A program made the position numbers and the translations under genes. A DNA stretch of 64,000 nucleotides from the NCBI RefSeq assembly GCF_032884065.1, contig NC_088879.1, positions 23,794,038 through 23,858,037 of the forward strand. Reading direction: 5' to 3'. This document shows positions 11,141 to 21,814 of the stretch, in pieces. The notes under the pieces are model-generated. The model was not told where the DNA came from, made no database searches, and worked only from the letters and a program-made list of their open reading frames with translations. The stretch's first letter is position 1; each line of letters opens with the position of its first letter. This DNA comes from Artemia franciscana (Eukaryota; Arthropoda; Branchiopoda; Anostraca; Artemiidae).

Positions 11141-12319
11141 ATGTCCTACTCAATATATGCTGATGATAGTTTAAGAAATCATGATGAAAAGTGGCTAAAA
11201 AAATATCAAATGAAAAAGATATTTCAGACTATGGACAAAGATACTAACACTTCTGAGGGTGACGATCTGTTGTTACGTACGACTATCCTAAACTCTCCGG
11301 GGTATGAAACAGTCTATGCTCCCAGTGAAATATCAAACATAGATACAGAAAACAAGTTCAAGTCTCCTGGTAGAAACAACGTAATGTTGGAAGCATGCGA
11401 TGCTATTGGCCAAGACAATGACGATCTAAATATGGGAAATATGTTGCCGCCTTATACTGCACATTCTCCCCGATTCCAAGCATTCGATACTTACAATCAA
11501 ATGGCAAGCGTCTATGCTGGAAATGGTAAAAGGGATGTGCCGTTTAAGTGCTCTGACAGAAGTAGCAAGGTTCTGAAACAAAGTAACTTATCACCTTCCC
11601 TTTCATATTTCCAAGAATGTAAGTCAAGTCGCACTCCTATGACAACCTTGGATCCAGAACATGTTGTCCAAGATGAAAAGTGGCTGAAAAGAGCTCAAGT
11701 GATGGAGGTATGCAAGACTACTGACAAAGACATTGGCCCTCTTAAGGGTGAAGATCCATTATTAACATCTCCAAGAAATTTTCCGGAATTCGGAATATTT
11801 AATCCACTCAGTGAAATTTTGAACATGGATACAGAAAATGCTGTATTGGATTATCTGCCCAAGTCTCCTAGTAGAAGCAACATGATATTGGATGCATGCG
11901 AGGCTATTGACAAAGACAATGACGTTCCAAATGTCGGAAATACGTTCCCACCTTACACTACAAGTTCTTCGCGATACAGAGCATTCGATATTTCCAATCA
12001 AACGGGAAGTGTCTATGCAGGAAATGGTACGAACGATCTGCCTTTTCAGTGCTCTGACAGAAACAGCGTAGTTCTAGAAGAAAAGATCTTATCACCCTTC
12101 CTTTCATATTTTGAAGAATGCAAGTCAAGTGGCACTCCCATGCCGACATTGGATTCAGAATGTGTTGTGCAAGATGAGCCGCTCAATTTGTCGTGCAAAA
12201 CACAATCAACGAAAAATACGTATTCAAACCCTCTTATGTGCCATCGTTGTCCCGAAAAACCTGAACATTACGTTCAGAAAAAATGTTTTTTGCCAAGAGT
12301 AGCATGGTTATATCAGTAA
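11141..12319 (+). CDS. Unrecognised 392-residue protein made of two ~165-residue repeats
   Basis: I do not recognise the family. The first ATG of the open frame is at 11141 and the stop TAA at 12317-12319; the frame is open 13 codons further 5' (possible exon continuation). Two diverged copies of one unit follow each other (about residues 15-178 and 179-349). Each starts with DEKWLK, contains MDKD/TDKD, EACDAI/DACEAI-type helices, PPYT, AFD..NQ, SVYAGNG and CSDR, and ends LSYF.ECKSS.TPM.TLD.E.VVQDE. After the second copy VVQDE runs into PLNLSCK, a good match to the PxDLS-type motif bound by the corepressor CtBP, then a Cys/His-containing tail (MCHRCPEK). The sequence is acidic, Ser/Thr/Asn-rich and probably disordered. 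An open frame of over 1.1 kb in AT-rich DNA, conserved across both repeats, argues that it is or was coding. Role unknown; a nuclear cofactor is only a guess. Confidence 0.6.
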   Translation: MSYSIYADDSLRNHDEKWLKKYQMKKIFQTMDKDTNTSEGDDLLLRTTILNSPGYETVYAPSEISNIDTENKFKSPGRNNVMLEACDAIGQDNDDLNMGNMLPPYTAHSPRFQAFDTYNQMASVYAGNGKRDVPFKCSDRSSKVLKQSNLSPSLSYFQECKSSRTPMTTLDPEHVVQDEKWLKRAQVMEVCKTTDKDIGPLKGEDPLLTSPRNFPEFGIFNPLSEILNMDTENAVLDYLPKSPSRSNMILDACEAIDKDNDVPNVGNTFPPYTTSSSRYRAFDISNQTGSVYAGNGTNDLPFQCSDRNSVVLEEKILSPFLSYFEECKSSGTPMPTLDSECVVQDEPLNLSCKTQSTKNTYSNPLMCHRCPEKPEHYVQKKCFLPRVAWLYQ

Positions 12320-13462
12320 CTGTTGCCTATTAAAGAGATTCATGACCTTCAGTAACCAAAATTTAAGAAGAAGAAAAAACGGGCTTTTAAAGAAGCTGGC
12401 TACCGACAAATATTTCCCATATAATACTAACGTGATAATATAACTTCTTATCGTGACTCAACACCAATTAAAAAAAAAATATATTTGACCAAAATTAAGC
12501 CAAGTTTTTTTTTTAACGACTTCAAACTTATATGCATGGGCAAAGAAAACACCTATCTTAAAACAAATCAGGGTGGAGGCATGAACTCCAAAAAATTGAA
12601 TGAGCAAAAAATTTATTGGAACAAACAGCTTAAAGACTTGCTCTCTAAGTCTCTTGCCCTAGAGAACCCTAATGTTGAAAAAAATAGGCTAAGGGCACTA
12701 ACCTAAATAGGATAACATACAGTTTGGGAATGATCCGAAACATCGTTTTCCCTAATGGATTTCAATCCGCAATTCCCTTAGCCAAGGGAAGATAATGTAC
12801 AAAAGACGTGTTTAATGCCTGGGACCGTATGTATGTTTTTTTTTTTTTTTTCAATAAACCTGGAACCCTTATTGTATGCAGAAAGTGATGGGGCATTTTA
12901 TATCCTATCCCCACCACCACCTAGACATTTTTTATGTCGAGGTGGATTTATTTATTAAAAAATATATGCAACAAAAACAATACCCAGTGGCAATAGCCTT
13001 TTCAAAAATAGTTTTGTGGATTAGGGGAGCTTATTGTAAGCCTCAAGGCCAAGGAAATGCCATTGCATATAAAAAAAAAATAAAGAAGAAAAATTACTTG
13101 TCCCTAAAAGGGGGACTGAAAAGGACCAAACACTTTTTTGAAACGACTTGAAAACCACTATCATGTGTTTGGTAATCTTTGTTTCTTTTTAAGTTTTATT
13201 TGATTACAGTTCATTTTAATTTTTGTTTGTTTTAGGTTTCATTCATCAAGGCAACACCTGCCATTTCTAAGCGTTACTTAGTTATGTTTCATCTCCTTTT
13301 TAGTTAGTTTTATCCTTTTAGAATAATCTCCGTCTGTTTTGAAATTGTCTTTTTACATATTACTTTGTATTTGATTGTTTTAAATTTTAACTTACTTTTC
13401 TTTGAAGGTTTTTTTTTTTGGGGGGGGGGTGTTTTAAAGCTAATCGTAAATAAATTAGTAGT
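12320..13462. other. No recognisable gene; poly-T tract and AATAAA
   Basis: AT-rich. A T15-type run followed by CAATAAACC lies near 12839-12858 and a T/G homopolymer near 13410-13430. AATAAA could be a polyadenylation signal for the ORF ending at 12319, about 530 bp away, but this is not established. Short ORFs at 12485-12706 and 12876-13151 show no domain. Confidence 0.4.
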
Positions 13463-14395
13463 GGTGGCCATTTGGTTCCAAGCCGACAGATAAGGGCAAA
13501 CTATTAGAGCTACTAACTCCTCAAGACGTTCTTACGCGTACCTTTGTCTTATGCAATACTATAGTACATTTGTTTGTTATGCAATGGTATAGCACACCTG
13601 ATTAACTAGGAATAGAGGTGGCTTTTACGTTTCATTGCATACAGTCTAGCATGTTTTACATGTTGAAGTTAATTAGCTGTTAAGTAAGCATCTTTGCGCC
13701 AGGAAATTCGAACGACCTCGTCAATGACATAGGTTTTTGCACAAAGGATGTTGTAGGCTTTTGCGAAATATAAATGTTTATAGGTCAAACGGATTTTGAG
13801 GGTCAGCGATACTTGTGTTTGGGAACCTAAGACCGACGTAATATTGCGTGACTTGTTAGATTTTATTCAGAATGACGCATTCTTGCCTAACTTGTTAGAG
13901 GTCAGGAGCCGCCAGTCAAGTGGGGAACCCCCAGTTGTAACTGGGGACGCCAGAATGTTTGCTTATCTTGGGAATAATGTAATCTTGTGCTATTTATTAG
14001 ATTTATTGAGAATGACGCAATCTTGCGTGACCTGTTGTAGTCAAGTGGGGATCCCTGACTGTAACAGAGGATGGCACACACATGGGTGCTATATAATGGC
14101 GGCGCACATGTCAGTATAACGTAATGGAGGCGCAGAGGTGACATTTATGTCGTGACGGTGCACACGTGGGATGTTACATGATACTTTAAGCAATTTTTTC
14201 TTCAAGATTTTTGTCAGCTTTAGGAATCAAATGTAGGACCGGAGATTTCTCCAATCACCATAGCTTTAACCATCTAGACCAGCAAATCATTAATAATATT
14301 TTGAATTTGGGATATAGATTCTAAGTGACAAGCTATTTATTACATTTTTTCAATCCATGCCACTCGAGAGCACGCAAGTATCCAACGCTGCTATT
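13463..14395 (+). repeat. Dispersed repeat DR1, copy 2
   Basis: Direct-orientation relative of 4976-5790, with the same block order but diverged and with small indels. The minus strand near 14250-14275 reads GCTGGTCTAGATGGTTAAAG, again like a tRNA A box. It ends directly next to the inverted-repeat element that starts at 14411. Confidence 0.7.
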
Positions 14396-14410
14396 ATACA
14401 AAAGGAATAA

Positions 14411-16101
14411 AATTTTGTTGCTTTTACTTTACTTTCAATTAAACTTTTGAACATGAAATTTTGTCTACTGTCGAGTCTTATCTGTAACAGTTTTCATCCA
14501 GTAGAAATACGGTTTTGACCCGGTCTTTGAGTGAAGGAATTTTTTTTGTCGCCAAAATGCTCAGAAACAGTTCGTTTAATAACATATCTGAAATCGTCCT
14601 TGCAGAAATACTCCTTTTTTAAGGGGAAAATCTCGAGTTTAAACTTTCAGAAAATTTTCCAAATTGAAAAATCTTTTTCCATTATAAGGCAGTGGAGATC
14701 AAAAACGGCGTTGTAATTTGAAAATTCCATCACTTGTTACCCCATTTCCACCCTAAGTGAGGTCAGAAGGGAGGAAAAATCAGAATCTTAAGTTTTTTAG
14801 TATTTGGTGGATTGAAAGGTCGTTTCTTATTATTTCCAGTCCGGAGAGATCGAAAACGACATCAGCATTGAAAAGTCGTATCATTTAGTACCGTACCCCA
14901 TTTCCATCCTAAGTGAGGTCAGAAACTTCCAGGAAAAAATATCATTGTAAGTAAAATTACCAAGTCCCCCAGTGAGAATATCAGAAGCTTCGTTCCTGGT
15001 TTCGTTTGCTTCGTTCCTGGATTTGACAAATTCAGTTATTATTTAAAAAAAAGTATGAAAAGTAAAAATGAAAGCAAAAACAGCAAAAAGGTACACTTAA
15101 ACCACAACTTCGCTTACGATTACTCTGACAGAATATCAACTTCGTTTTGGTTAAAAAGACATTGAATAAAACATAAAATTTGGCCGTTTTAATGTTGCAA
15201 ACAAAAGGGAAAACAGTGCTTTACCATAAGTGTTACTTCTCCAGTCAAGCTTGCTTAGAAGAAAGAATACTTCTCTCCAAATCAGACAATTTGTCTAATA
15301 TTATAAAGCTGATAGCTGGAAAAATAGTGGAAGCCGGGTGTCAAGTACAAGAAGCCAAAGATGATGCAGACGTTTTAATAGCTAAGACTCCAATTGCTGA
15401 AGCCAAGAAGAGGAAACCTGCTTGATAGGGAATGGCATCGACCGTTTATTTTCAAATGGTGACGTGATTGTGCTCATCGACAGTTCTAGTACCTGACGAC
15501 AGGGGCCGGGAACTTTCGTCAAACGGTTAATGCCGATTATGACTGATACATCGTCTGCTCCTGAAAGCCTTCTCAAACTGATTTACTCCAGCTGCAAAAG
15601 TAACTGCAATAGCCTTCAAGGCACTTGCAAAAAGAGTGACCTTTTCTGCACTATTGCTTCTAGCCTGTGCTATGGAACCAATGTGATTAAGCCAAATTTT
15701 GTGTTTTGTTCAATGTCTTTTTAACCAAAACGAAGTTGATATTCTGTCAGAGTTATCGTAAGCGAAGTTGTGGTTTAAATGTACCTTTTTGTTTAGTTTT
15801 TTTGCTTTAATTTTTACTTTTAATACTTTTTTTTAAATAATAACTTAAATAATAATAAACTGAAAGTTTAAACTCGAGATTTTCCCCTGAAAAAAGGAGT
15901 ATTTCTGCAAGGACGATTTCAGATATGTTATTAAACGAACTGTTTCTGAGCATTTTGGCGACACGAAAAAAATTCCTTCACTCAAAGACCCGGTCAAAAC
16001 CGTATTTCTACTGGATGAAAACGGTTGCAGATAAGACTCGACAGTAGACAAAATGTCATGTTCAAAAGTTTAATTGAAAGTAAAGTAAGGGCAACAAAAT
16101 T
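14411..16101. mobile_element. Inverted-repeat transposable element remnant
   Basis: Long inverted repeats bracket a ~500-bp core. Outer arms are 14411-14650 and 15860-16101; inner arms are 15034-15184 and 15691-15845. In the right arm the two parts are nearly contiguous. In the left arm they are separated by 383 bp (14651-15033) holding a ~155-bp direct duplication (CCCATTTCCACCCTAAGTGA near 14741 and 14905). Arm identity is about 90% or more over most of the length. The core holds remnants of one protein gene (see 15180-15724). No transposase is visible, so class and mobility are unknown; a foldback or long-TIR DNA transposon is most likely. Confidence 0.75.
15180..15724 (+). pseudogene. Remnant of a multicopy arthropod protein with a Cys-rich tail
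   Basis: Two pieces resemble one protein type I know from repetitive arthropod gene models of unknown function. The first (15195-15425) has LSKSDN, EAGCQVQEAKDDADVLI and AKTPI, the stretch that normally precedes a (G)DDTDLLVLL motif. The second (15530-15724) has SAPESLLKLI followed by spaced cysteines (CK..CN..TCKK..L.C). Between them the frame is broken (TGA TAG at 15423-15428) and the DTDLLVLL region is reduced to a weak IGNGIDRLF-like echo. The N-terminal half is missing. The gene is dead and lies wholly between the inverted repeats, so it was probably carried by the element. The family assignment is from memory and needs a search. Confidence 0.45.
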
Positions 16102-17377
16102 ATATGCATAGGACTTCTAAAATGGGTAAAGCGTTTGATGGTTTTGATAAATCCCTAAAGCTAGTTTAATGAGGATTACCAACTAAAATAGCTAAATTTT
16201 TCCTACCATGCATGATGGAACAAATGCAGGATAAGCGTCGTGGGATTTCTAGGATTTTTTAAAGATAACATAGGGTCTAGGCACCCTTACCTAGCCTATT
16301 TCTCTATCCATTAACTATATAGTAGGCTTTTTCCAGGGTAGGTGGGCCCCAGCAGTGAAATTAGACATATGGCGTTTTGAAGAACTCTAGAGACTAATTT
16401 TTAGGGCCTTTTGATAATTCTGAGTGAAACGGCTATTTCATAGTTTTCACCTGGTTCAACGAGGGGAAAGGGGGGGATCAAGGAAATATGAAGAGGAGGT
16501 AGGAGACCCTACAATTACTTGAGATCCTTAGAAAACGAACCTCTCAAGTTCCTACGAGGCTACGACCATTGCTTCTGTGAACCTGGGATACCCATCACTC
16601 TTTACTAAGTTAGTACTAGCACGTTGACTCTGATTCAATGCCCGGACACACAGTTGGGAATAAATTCACGCAGTTTCGCCCCGAACACATCCTCTAAGGA
16701 TTGTTTTCAAATTTCAGGCAACCCTACCCCCCTAAAAATCCTTTCACGGCCCCCTGTCTACCAAAATTTTGCCAACGCTTAGCAATGCATATCCAAGATA
16801 CCAGAGTTTTTGCAAAGCACAAAGGCAAGATGGCTAAATGGGATTTCGTTGCAGATTTGGTATCTGCAACGAATTGTTGGTATATAACAACTTACAGTGG
16901 TTATATTAACAACAGACCTTCAGTAGCTTTCTCACTGTTATAAATTGAAAATTCAATTAAGTAGGAATGAAAAGAAAACTGAAAATCATAAGTTTAAAAA
17001 GTTACACAGAGAAGTATGCATCAGATAGCTGAAATTTCGAATTCCTTTTGATTCTCCTCCTTTTCACTTTGCTGGCTACAATTTCATATTCTACTGCACC
17101 TCAAAAAGATTGATCCAGCAAACAGCTAAAGAGTATTACTAAATGAAAATATAAAATCGTCATAATTACTAAAACAAGATTTTTACATTTATTTTTATTT
17201 CATTTTAAAAATCCCGTCCTGGGTTAATAGTGGCATATGCTGTACCTCTGATGTACCTGCAAGATTATGTTAAACAAGAAAGTTACAAGAGACCTTCAAA
17301 CTTTGTTTGCAAAACCAGCGTCCTCTTCTATTTCTTAGTTTATTATTTTCCCTTCAAGGCCTTAAATAAAATCTTAC
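16102..17377. other. OGFOD1-like intron or downstream region, no recognisable feature
   Basis: Lies on the 3' side of the last exon found. I looked here for the next OGFOD1 exon (KSL.P.WN / FF.VS...HQV-type coding) and did not find it. The ORF at 16701-16943 has no motif. Confidence 0.45.
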
Positions 17378-17497
17378 CATCAGAACTGTATAGATCCAAT
17401 GTTCCTCCATCATCAGCGGTCCAGTTTTCATCAACAAGATAAAAAATGAATGCTATTCTCCTTCCTTCCAACTCATCATCGTGACAGAGCAGGACAT
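17378..17497 (-). CDS. OGFOD1: OGFOD1-like prolyl hydroxylase, exon with the HxD iron site
   Basis: Exon of a 2-oxoglutarate/Fe(II) dioxygenase of the OGFOD1/Tpa1/Sudestada1 family, which hydroxylates a proline of ribosomal protein uS12 (RPS23). Acceptor ...TTTCTAG|AT (exon starts at 17497), donor GATG|GTAAGA (ends at 17378), length 120 nt. With the G left over from the exon at 29176 the frame reads [14 protein letters not shown]...[10 protein letters not shown]...[20 protein letters not shown] contains the HxD iron ligands, and GGTLDLY is a family signature. One G is left for the next exon, which was not found in the window. Family identity is certain; orthology is inferred. Confidence 0.93.
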
Positions 17498-17556
17498 CTA
17501 GAAATTGTTGTGAATTCAGTGATGGACAGGTATACTAATAAAATATTTGATGTACT

Positions 17557-17655
17557 ATGGATTTGTTCGAAAACACATTGAAGTATGTACCTCTCCGTAA
17601 GCAGAATAATAGTCATCTTCTGGAGATAGTTCAAGGACAGAAACTTGCTATTGAG
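17557..17655. other. Exon-like segment, readable on both strands
   Basis: Plus strand: ATG at 17557 opens exactly 33 codons ending at GAG|GTAAAC, like a first coding exon. Minus strand: AATAG|CAAG at 17654 to GAGAG|GTACAT at 17598 gives 19 open codons (ELSPEDDYYSAYGE) with acceptor and donor, about 100 bp 5' of the OGFOD1 exon. Splicing the minus version between the known exons gives a stop, so it is not a regular exon of that gene. Unassigned. Confidence 0.25.
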
Positions 17656-17786
17656 GTAAACATTTCTTTGATGTAAATTCTTTACACATTTTATTTTCTT
17701 TTCACGTCTTTTCCGGTCAAAACTAAGTATTTATTATAAATATGTATATACTTTCTCTCTCTCTCTTTCACTCTTTCTTGTTAAAC

Positions 17787-18900
17787 AGTTCATGGTAATA
17801 AACTGTAGGTAATGAGCGACCCGGCTCAATAGAAACCGAACTCTAAAAAACCGAATCTTGATACCAATAGATACATCAAAAGAATCGGATTTGTATGCCA
17901 ACTTTAAATATATAAGTTTTATCAATTTGGTCCAACTCATCAAAAGTTAAGAGCCTGAGAAAATTTGCCTTATTTTAAAAAAAGAGGGGAAACACCCCCT
18001 AAAAGTAATAGAATCTTAATGAAAACTACAACATCAGATTTAGCGCATCAGGGAATCCTACTGTATAGGTTTCAAGCTCCTGTCTGCAAGAACGTGGAAT
18101 TTAGTAGTTTTTGCCAGAAGAAAGATCAGGGATGCGTGTTCATTTTTTTTTTTTTTTTTTTCAGGAGTGATCGTATCGACCCAATGGTCCTAGAATGTGG
18201 CGAGAGGGCTCATTCAAACGGAAATAAAAAGTTCTAGAGCCCTTTCCAAGCGAGCAAAAAATTGGATGGCGACTAGGCCCCCTCCCACGCTCATTTTTCC
18301 CAAAGTCACCGGATCAAAATTTTGAGATTGTCATTTTGTTCAGAATAGTAGAAAAATTTAATAACTATGTCTTTGAGGACGACTTAACCCACCAGTCCCC
18401 GGACAATGGCTGCAAGTTATGAACTTCAAACATTGTTTACATATAGTATTGGCTATTGTGAAGTATACAGACGTTTTCAGGGGGGGGGGGGTCTCGTGTG
18501 GGGCAGGGGGAGATGGTTACGCGGGAGGACCTTCGCATCGAGGAATTTTCCATGAAGGGGGTGAAAAGATTTCCAAGCATTATTTAAAAAATAATCATAA
18601 ATTAAATAATAAAAAACAAGTTTTTTCAACTGAAAGTAAACAGAAACTTTAAAGCTTAAAATGAACAGAAATTTTTATGTATATGAGGGGGGTTCACCCC
18701 CTTGTCAATACCTCACTCGTTACAATGAAGTATTTTTAGTAATTTCATAAGAGCTATTTATTCTCATTAGACGGCTTTCGTGATAAAGAATTGGAACAGA
18801 ATTTGAATTTTAGCGTAAAGAGCGAGGCATTGACGAGGGGGCGAGCCCCCTATCAAGTACCATCAGTGATGAGTAATTCCAGACAGTGTAATATATTAAA
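17787..18900 (+). repeat. Dispersed repeat R1, near-complete copy
   Basis: About 1.1 kb. It starts with a degraded palindrome (ACAGTTCATGGTAATAAACTGT). Conserved words follow: GAGCGACCCGGCTCAATAG, ACATCAAAAGAATCGGATTT, GAGCCTGAGAAAATTTGC, GTTTCAAGCTCCTGTCTGCA, GTGATCGTATCGACCCAATG, AAAAGTTCTAGAGCCC and TAGGCCCCCTCCCACGCTC. It ends in the foldback part with TTTAGCGTAAAGAGCGAGGC. A Helitron terminus adjoins it at 18901. No coding capacity; class unknown. Confidence 0.85.
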
Positions 18901-19233
18901 CTAGCTGTTGGGGTGGCGCTTCGCGCCACCCCAACACCTAGTTGGTGGGGCGCTTCGCGCCCCCCCAAGCCCCCCCGCACGCGTAAGTCGTTACGCGCCA
19001 CATTAGTTACGCGCCATTGTAGTTGTGTCCCAGTGTCCCACCTGTGAATATAGATAGATTTATATATGTGCTTCAAACTACGTAAAAATTGCGAATATAC
19101 AACATTCTTGGCTTTCCCATTGTCTGTCCATATACAAAGCCGTATGTACTAATAGTGACGTCATATGCAAACGCTCTTTTTACAAACAAACAAACATGCA
19201 TACACACAACTCGTTTTTATATAGATAGATAGA
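18901..19233 (-). mobile_element. Short non-autonomous Helitron forming the 3' end of copy B
   Basis: It has its own 5'-type end (TCTATCTATCTATATAAAAACGAG, starting at 19225-19233; the exact base is blurred by GATA repeats), a TGACGTCA octamer at 19156-19163 and a 3' double hairpin plus CTAG. Between them lies the last piece of helicase 3' sequence (19078-19140: CTACGTAAAAATTGCGAATATACAA and so on), the same segment that recurs intact at 19241. It is thus a deletion derivative placed directly behind the helicase stop of copy B. Confidence 0.75.
18907..18963 (-). repeat. Helitron 3' terminal hairpins
   Basis: Perfect 13-bp stem GTTGGGGTGGCGC with loop TTC (18907-18935), one dinucleotide inside the terminal CTAG. 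A second GC-rich hairpin (GGGGCGC-TTC-GCGCCCC) lies at about 18947-18963. In Helitrons the subterminal hairpin marks the end of strand transfer. The same structure recurs at 25662-25690 and, decayed, at 26313-26340. Confidence 0.88.
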
Positions 19234-19237
19234 TACA

Positions 19238-20249
19238 ATACAAATTAACTACGTAAAACTTGTGAATATACAACAGTCTTCGCTGTCCCATTGTCTGTGC
19301 GTATAAATAGATTGTCAGGTTTACCGACCCTCAAAGATGCAACATACAATTGTACATTGGTAAAGCAATCTGTATTAAGATCTATACCGCATTTTTCTAG
19401 TGATTGCCCTTGAGCTTTGTTGATGGTGGTTGCAAATGCTAATCGAATTGGGAATTGCAATCTTTTAAATTGAAAAAGCAGATCCGTTGGAATCATGGGA
19501 ATGCGAGGAATAAGAACAGCCTCACCCTCATAAGGCCCTGTCAAGATTGTGGCCTCTATTAGGTTTTCCATTGTTTTTTTTACGGCAAGTCGCGTGCCAT
19601 TGCAAAGCTTTGGTGGGTTGATATTTCTTAAAAGTATTATTGGTAGGCCTATTTTTAGTTGTAGCACGTGTGGTGGAAACCCTGAAGGATCTATGGAATT
19701 TAAAAATTCAGATGGATAATTAACCGCTTCATTTGGTTCCAAAATACAAATTAACTGCGTAAAACTTGCGAATATACAACATTCTTCGCTGTCCAATTGT
19801 CGCTGCATACAAATAGATTGTCAGGTTTACCGACCCTCGAACATGCAATGTACAATTGTCCATGGGAAAAACAATCAGTATTAAGATCTATACCACATTT
19901 TTCTAATGATTGACCTTGAGCTTTGTTAATGGTGATTGCAAATGCTAATCGAATTGGGAATTGCAATCTTTTAAATTGAAAAGGCAGATCCGTTGGAATC
20001 ATGGGAATGCGAGGAATAAGAACAGCCTCACCCTCAAAAGGCCCTGTCAAGATTGTGGCCTCTATTAGGTTTTCCATTGTTTTTTTTACGGCAAGTCGAG
20101 TGCCATTGCAAAGTTTGGTGGGTTTATATTTCTTAAAAGTATTATTGGTACGCCTATTTTTAGTTGTAGCACGTGTGGTGGAAACCCTGGAAGATCTATG
20201 GAATTTAAAAATTCAGATGGATAATTAACCGCTTCATTTGGTTCCAAAA
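19238..20249 (-). repeat. 506-bp tandem duplication of the helicase 3' end
   Basis: Units 19238-19743 and 19744-20249 both start ATACAAATTAACTRCGTAAA and end TTCATTTGGTTCCAAA. They code for the last ~160 residues of the helicase. They differ by scattered substitutions and a 1-bp indel that breaks the frame in the unit at 20086-20100. A continuous frame (19245-19808) crosses the junction. Confidence 0.9.
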
Positions 20250-21783
20250 CTGTGTCGACTGACTTGTAAAGGACTGCCTGGTCTCGAATCTTGGTCAAAA
20301 CAATATTGTTGATTTCGTGGACGTCTATATTTTTGGGTGCGAGAATCGCTCTTTCACTTAGCCATTTATTATTTTTATAATTTTTTAGAATATTCGGAAA
20401 TACTTTTTCAATCAATTCATTTTTGGACGTCACAAAATAACAGAAATCAGCAGGTAGTTGTATACGTCCTGAAATTGAGTCTACTGGGAGCTTTCCGTTT
20501 CCCATTGCCAGCAATTGATCTGAAAATGTTTGACCAGAGTCATCGTTTTGCAATCGGACACGCATATTTGTAGTTAATTTTAATGTTTTTACGTGTGCCC
20601 ATAAATTAGAATTTTTCAGGCAAGCATTCATTTCGTCTGCAGGAGTTGATCTAGGTATTATAGGTAATGTTTGCCTGAAATCTCCCGCAAGCAATATTAA
20701 TGTGCTGCCAAAGGGTTTCGACTTCCCTCGCAAATCTTTCAAGCATTGATCCAGAGCCTCGAGCGATTTTTTGTGTCCCATTGTGCACTCATTCCAAATA
20801 ATAAGTTTGCATTGCTACAATACTTTACCCATCCCAGATGATTTGGAAATATTGCACGTGGGAGTTTCTGTAGAATGCAAGTTCAGAGGCAATTTCAAAG
20901 CGGAATGAGCAGTTCTTCCACCAGGCAGCAATGTTGCGGCTATTCCGGACGACGCAATTGCCAACGCTATGTCATTTTTTGATCGAATTGATGCCAGAAT
21001 CAGTTTTATCACAAACGTTTTACCAGTACCTCCTGGCGCATCCAAAAAGAAAATTTCTCCAACGTTGTTATCGACACAATGCATTATCGTATCATAAATG
21101 TCTTTTTGTTCCGACGTTAACTTGGAAATGTTATTTTGTACATACGACAATAGATCACTCGTACTGTAACTTTGTTCACGATCCAATTCTACACATGTCG
21201 AAACAGCAGCGATACGGTTAGGTGAAGGCATTCCCAAATTCTGAAGAGGTTTGTTTGCCATATGTACGCACAAATCTTCTATAACAACTAAAGTGTAGTT
21301 ATAAATTTCTGATGTAAAATCAAAAGTCATATCTGACGTCTCTAACTGTTTTCAATGGGGTATATCTTCGGACATTTTTGACTTATATTTTTCCCATAAC
21401 TCTGTAGGAGCTGATGGAGAGCAAGTTGTTAAAATGATGCCAAACAATGCACGAATTTGACTTGGGGTTGACGTTTCGCACGCGTCATTGATGCAGTTAT
21501 CCCAGTGTTGGTCATTCTCCAATAAATTCAGAGCTTGGCATGCACTACGGTAAGTGTCATGTATAGTACCATTTACAGTCCTCAAATACTCAAAGGATGT
21601 CGGACCGGGTACATTCACCAAAAGCAGGCGTAGAAAGAAGCATTCATGTTGATTGGGGTGAACGGTGTAGAGTCTTCCTATCGTGGTATCTTTGAAGATG
21701 GTAGGTTGGCCGTCGACTGACTTACCCTGTTTTCGACGTTCAAATACTGTATTTTTAGTATTCCACGTGTAATACGAAGGCAC
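19245..21783 (-). pseudogene. Helitron Pif1-like helicase (copy B), disrupted
   Basis: C-terminal half of the Helitron RepHel protein. Motifs in order: Walker A DAPGGTGKTF (about 21017-21046), Walker-B position IIWNEC (about 20783-20806; copy A has IIWDEC, so the catalytic Asp is changed to Asn), motif III LLAGDFRQTLP, and the C-terminal LAFA.TINKAQGQS and QLY.A.SRVG boxes of Pif1-type helicases. One frame runs from 21783 to about 20090, interrupted by TGA near 21350 and TAG near 20818 (CAG/Gln in copy A). A 1-nt deletion follows near 20118, and the 3' end is duplicated. No active helicase can be made. Confidence 0.92.
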
Positions 21784-21814
21784 TTCAGTATACAGCAGTT
21801 TTTTTGCAAAAGAA

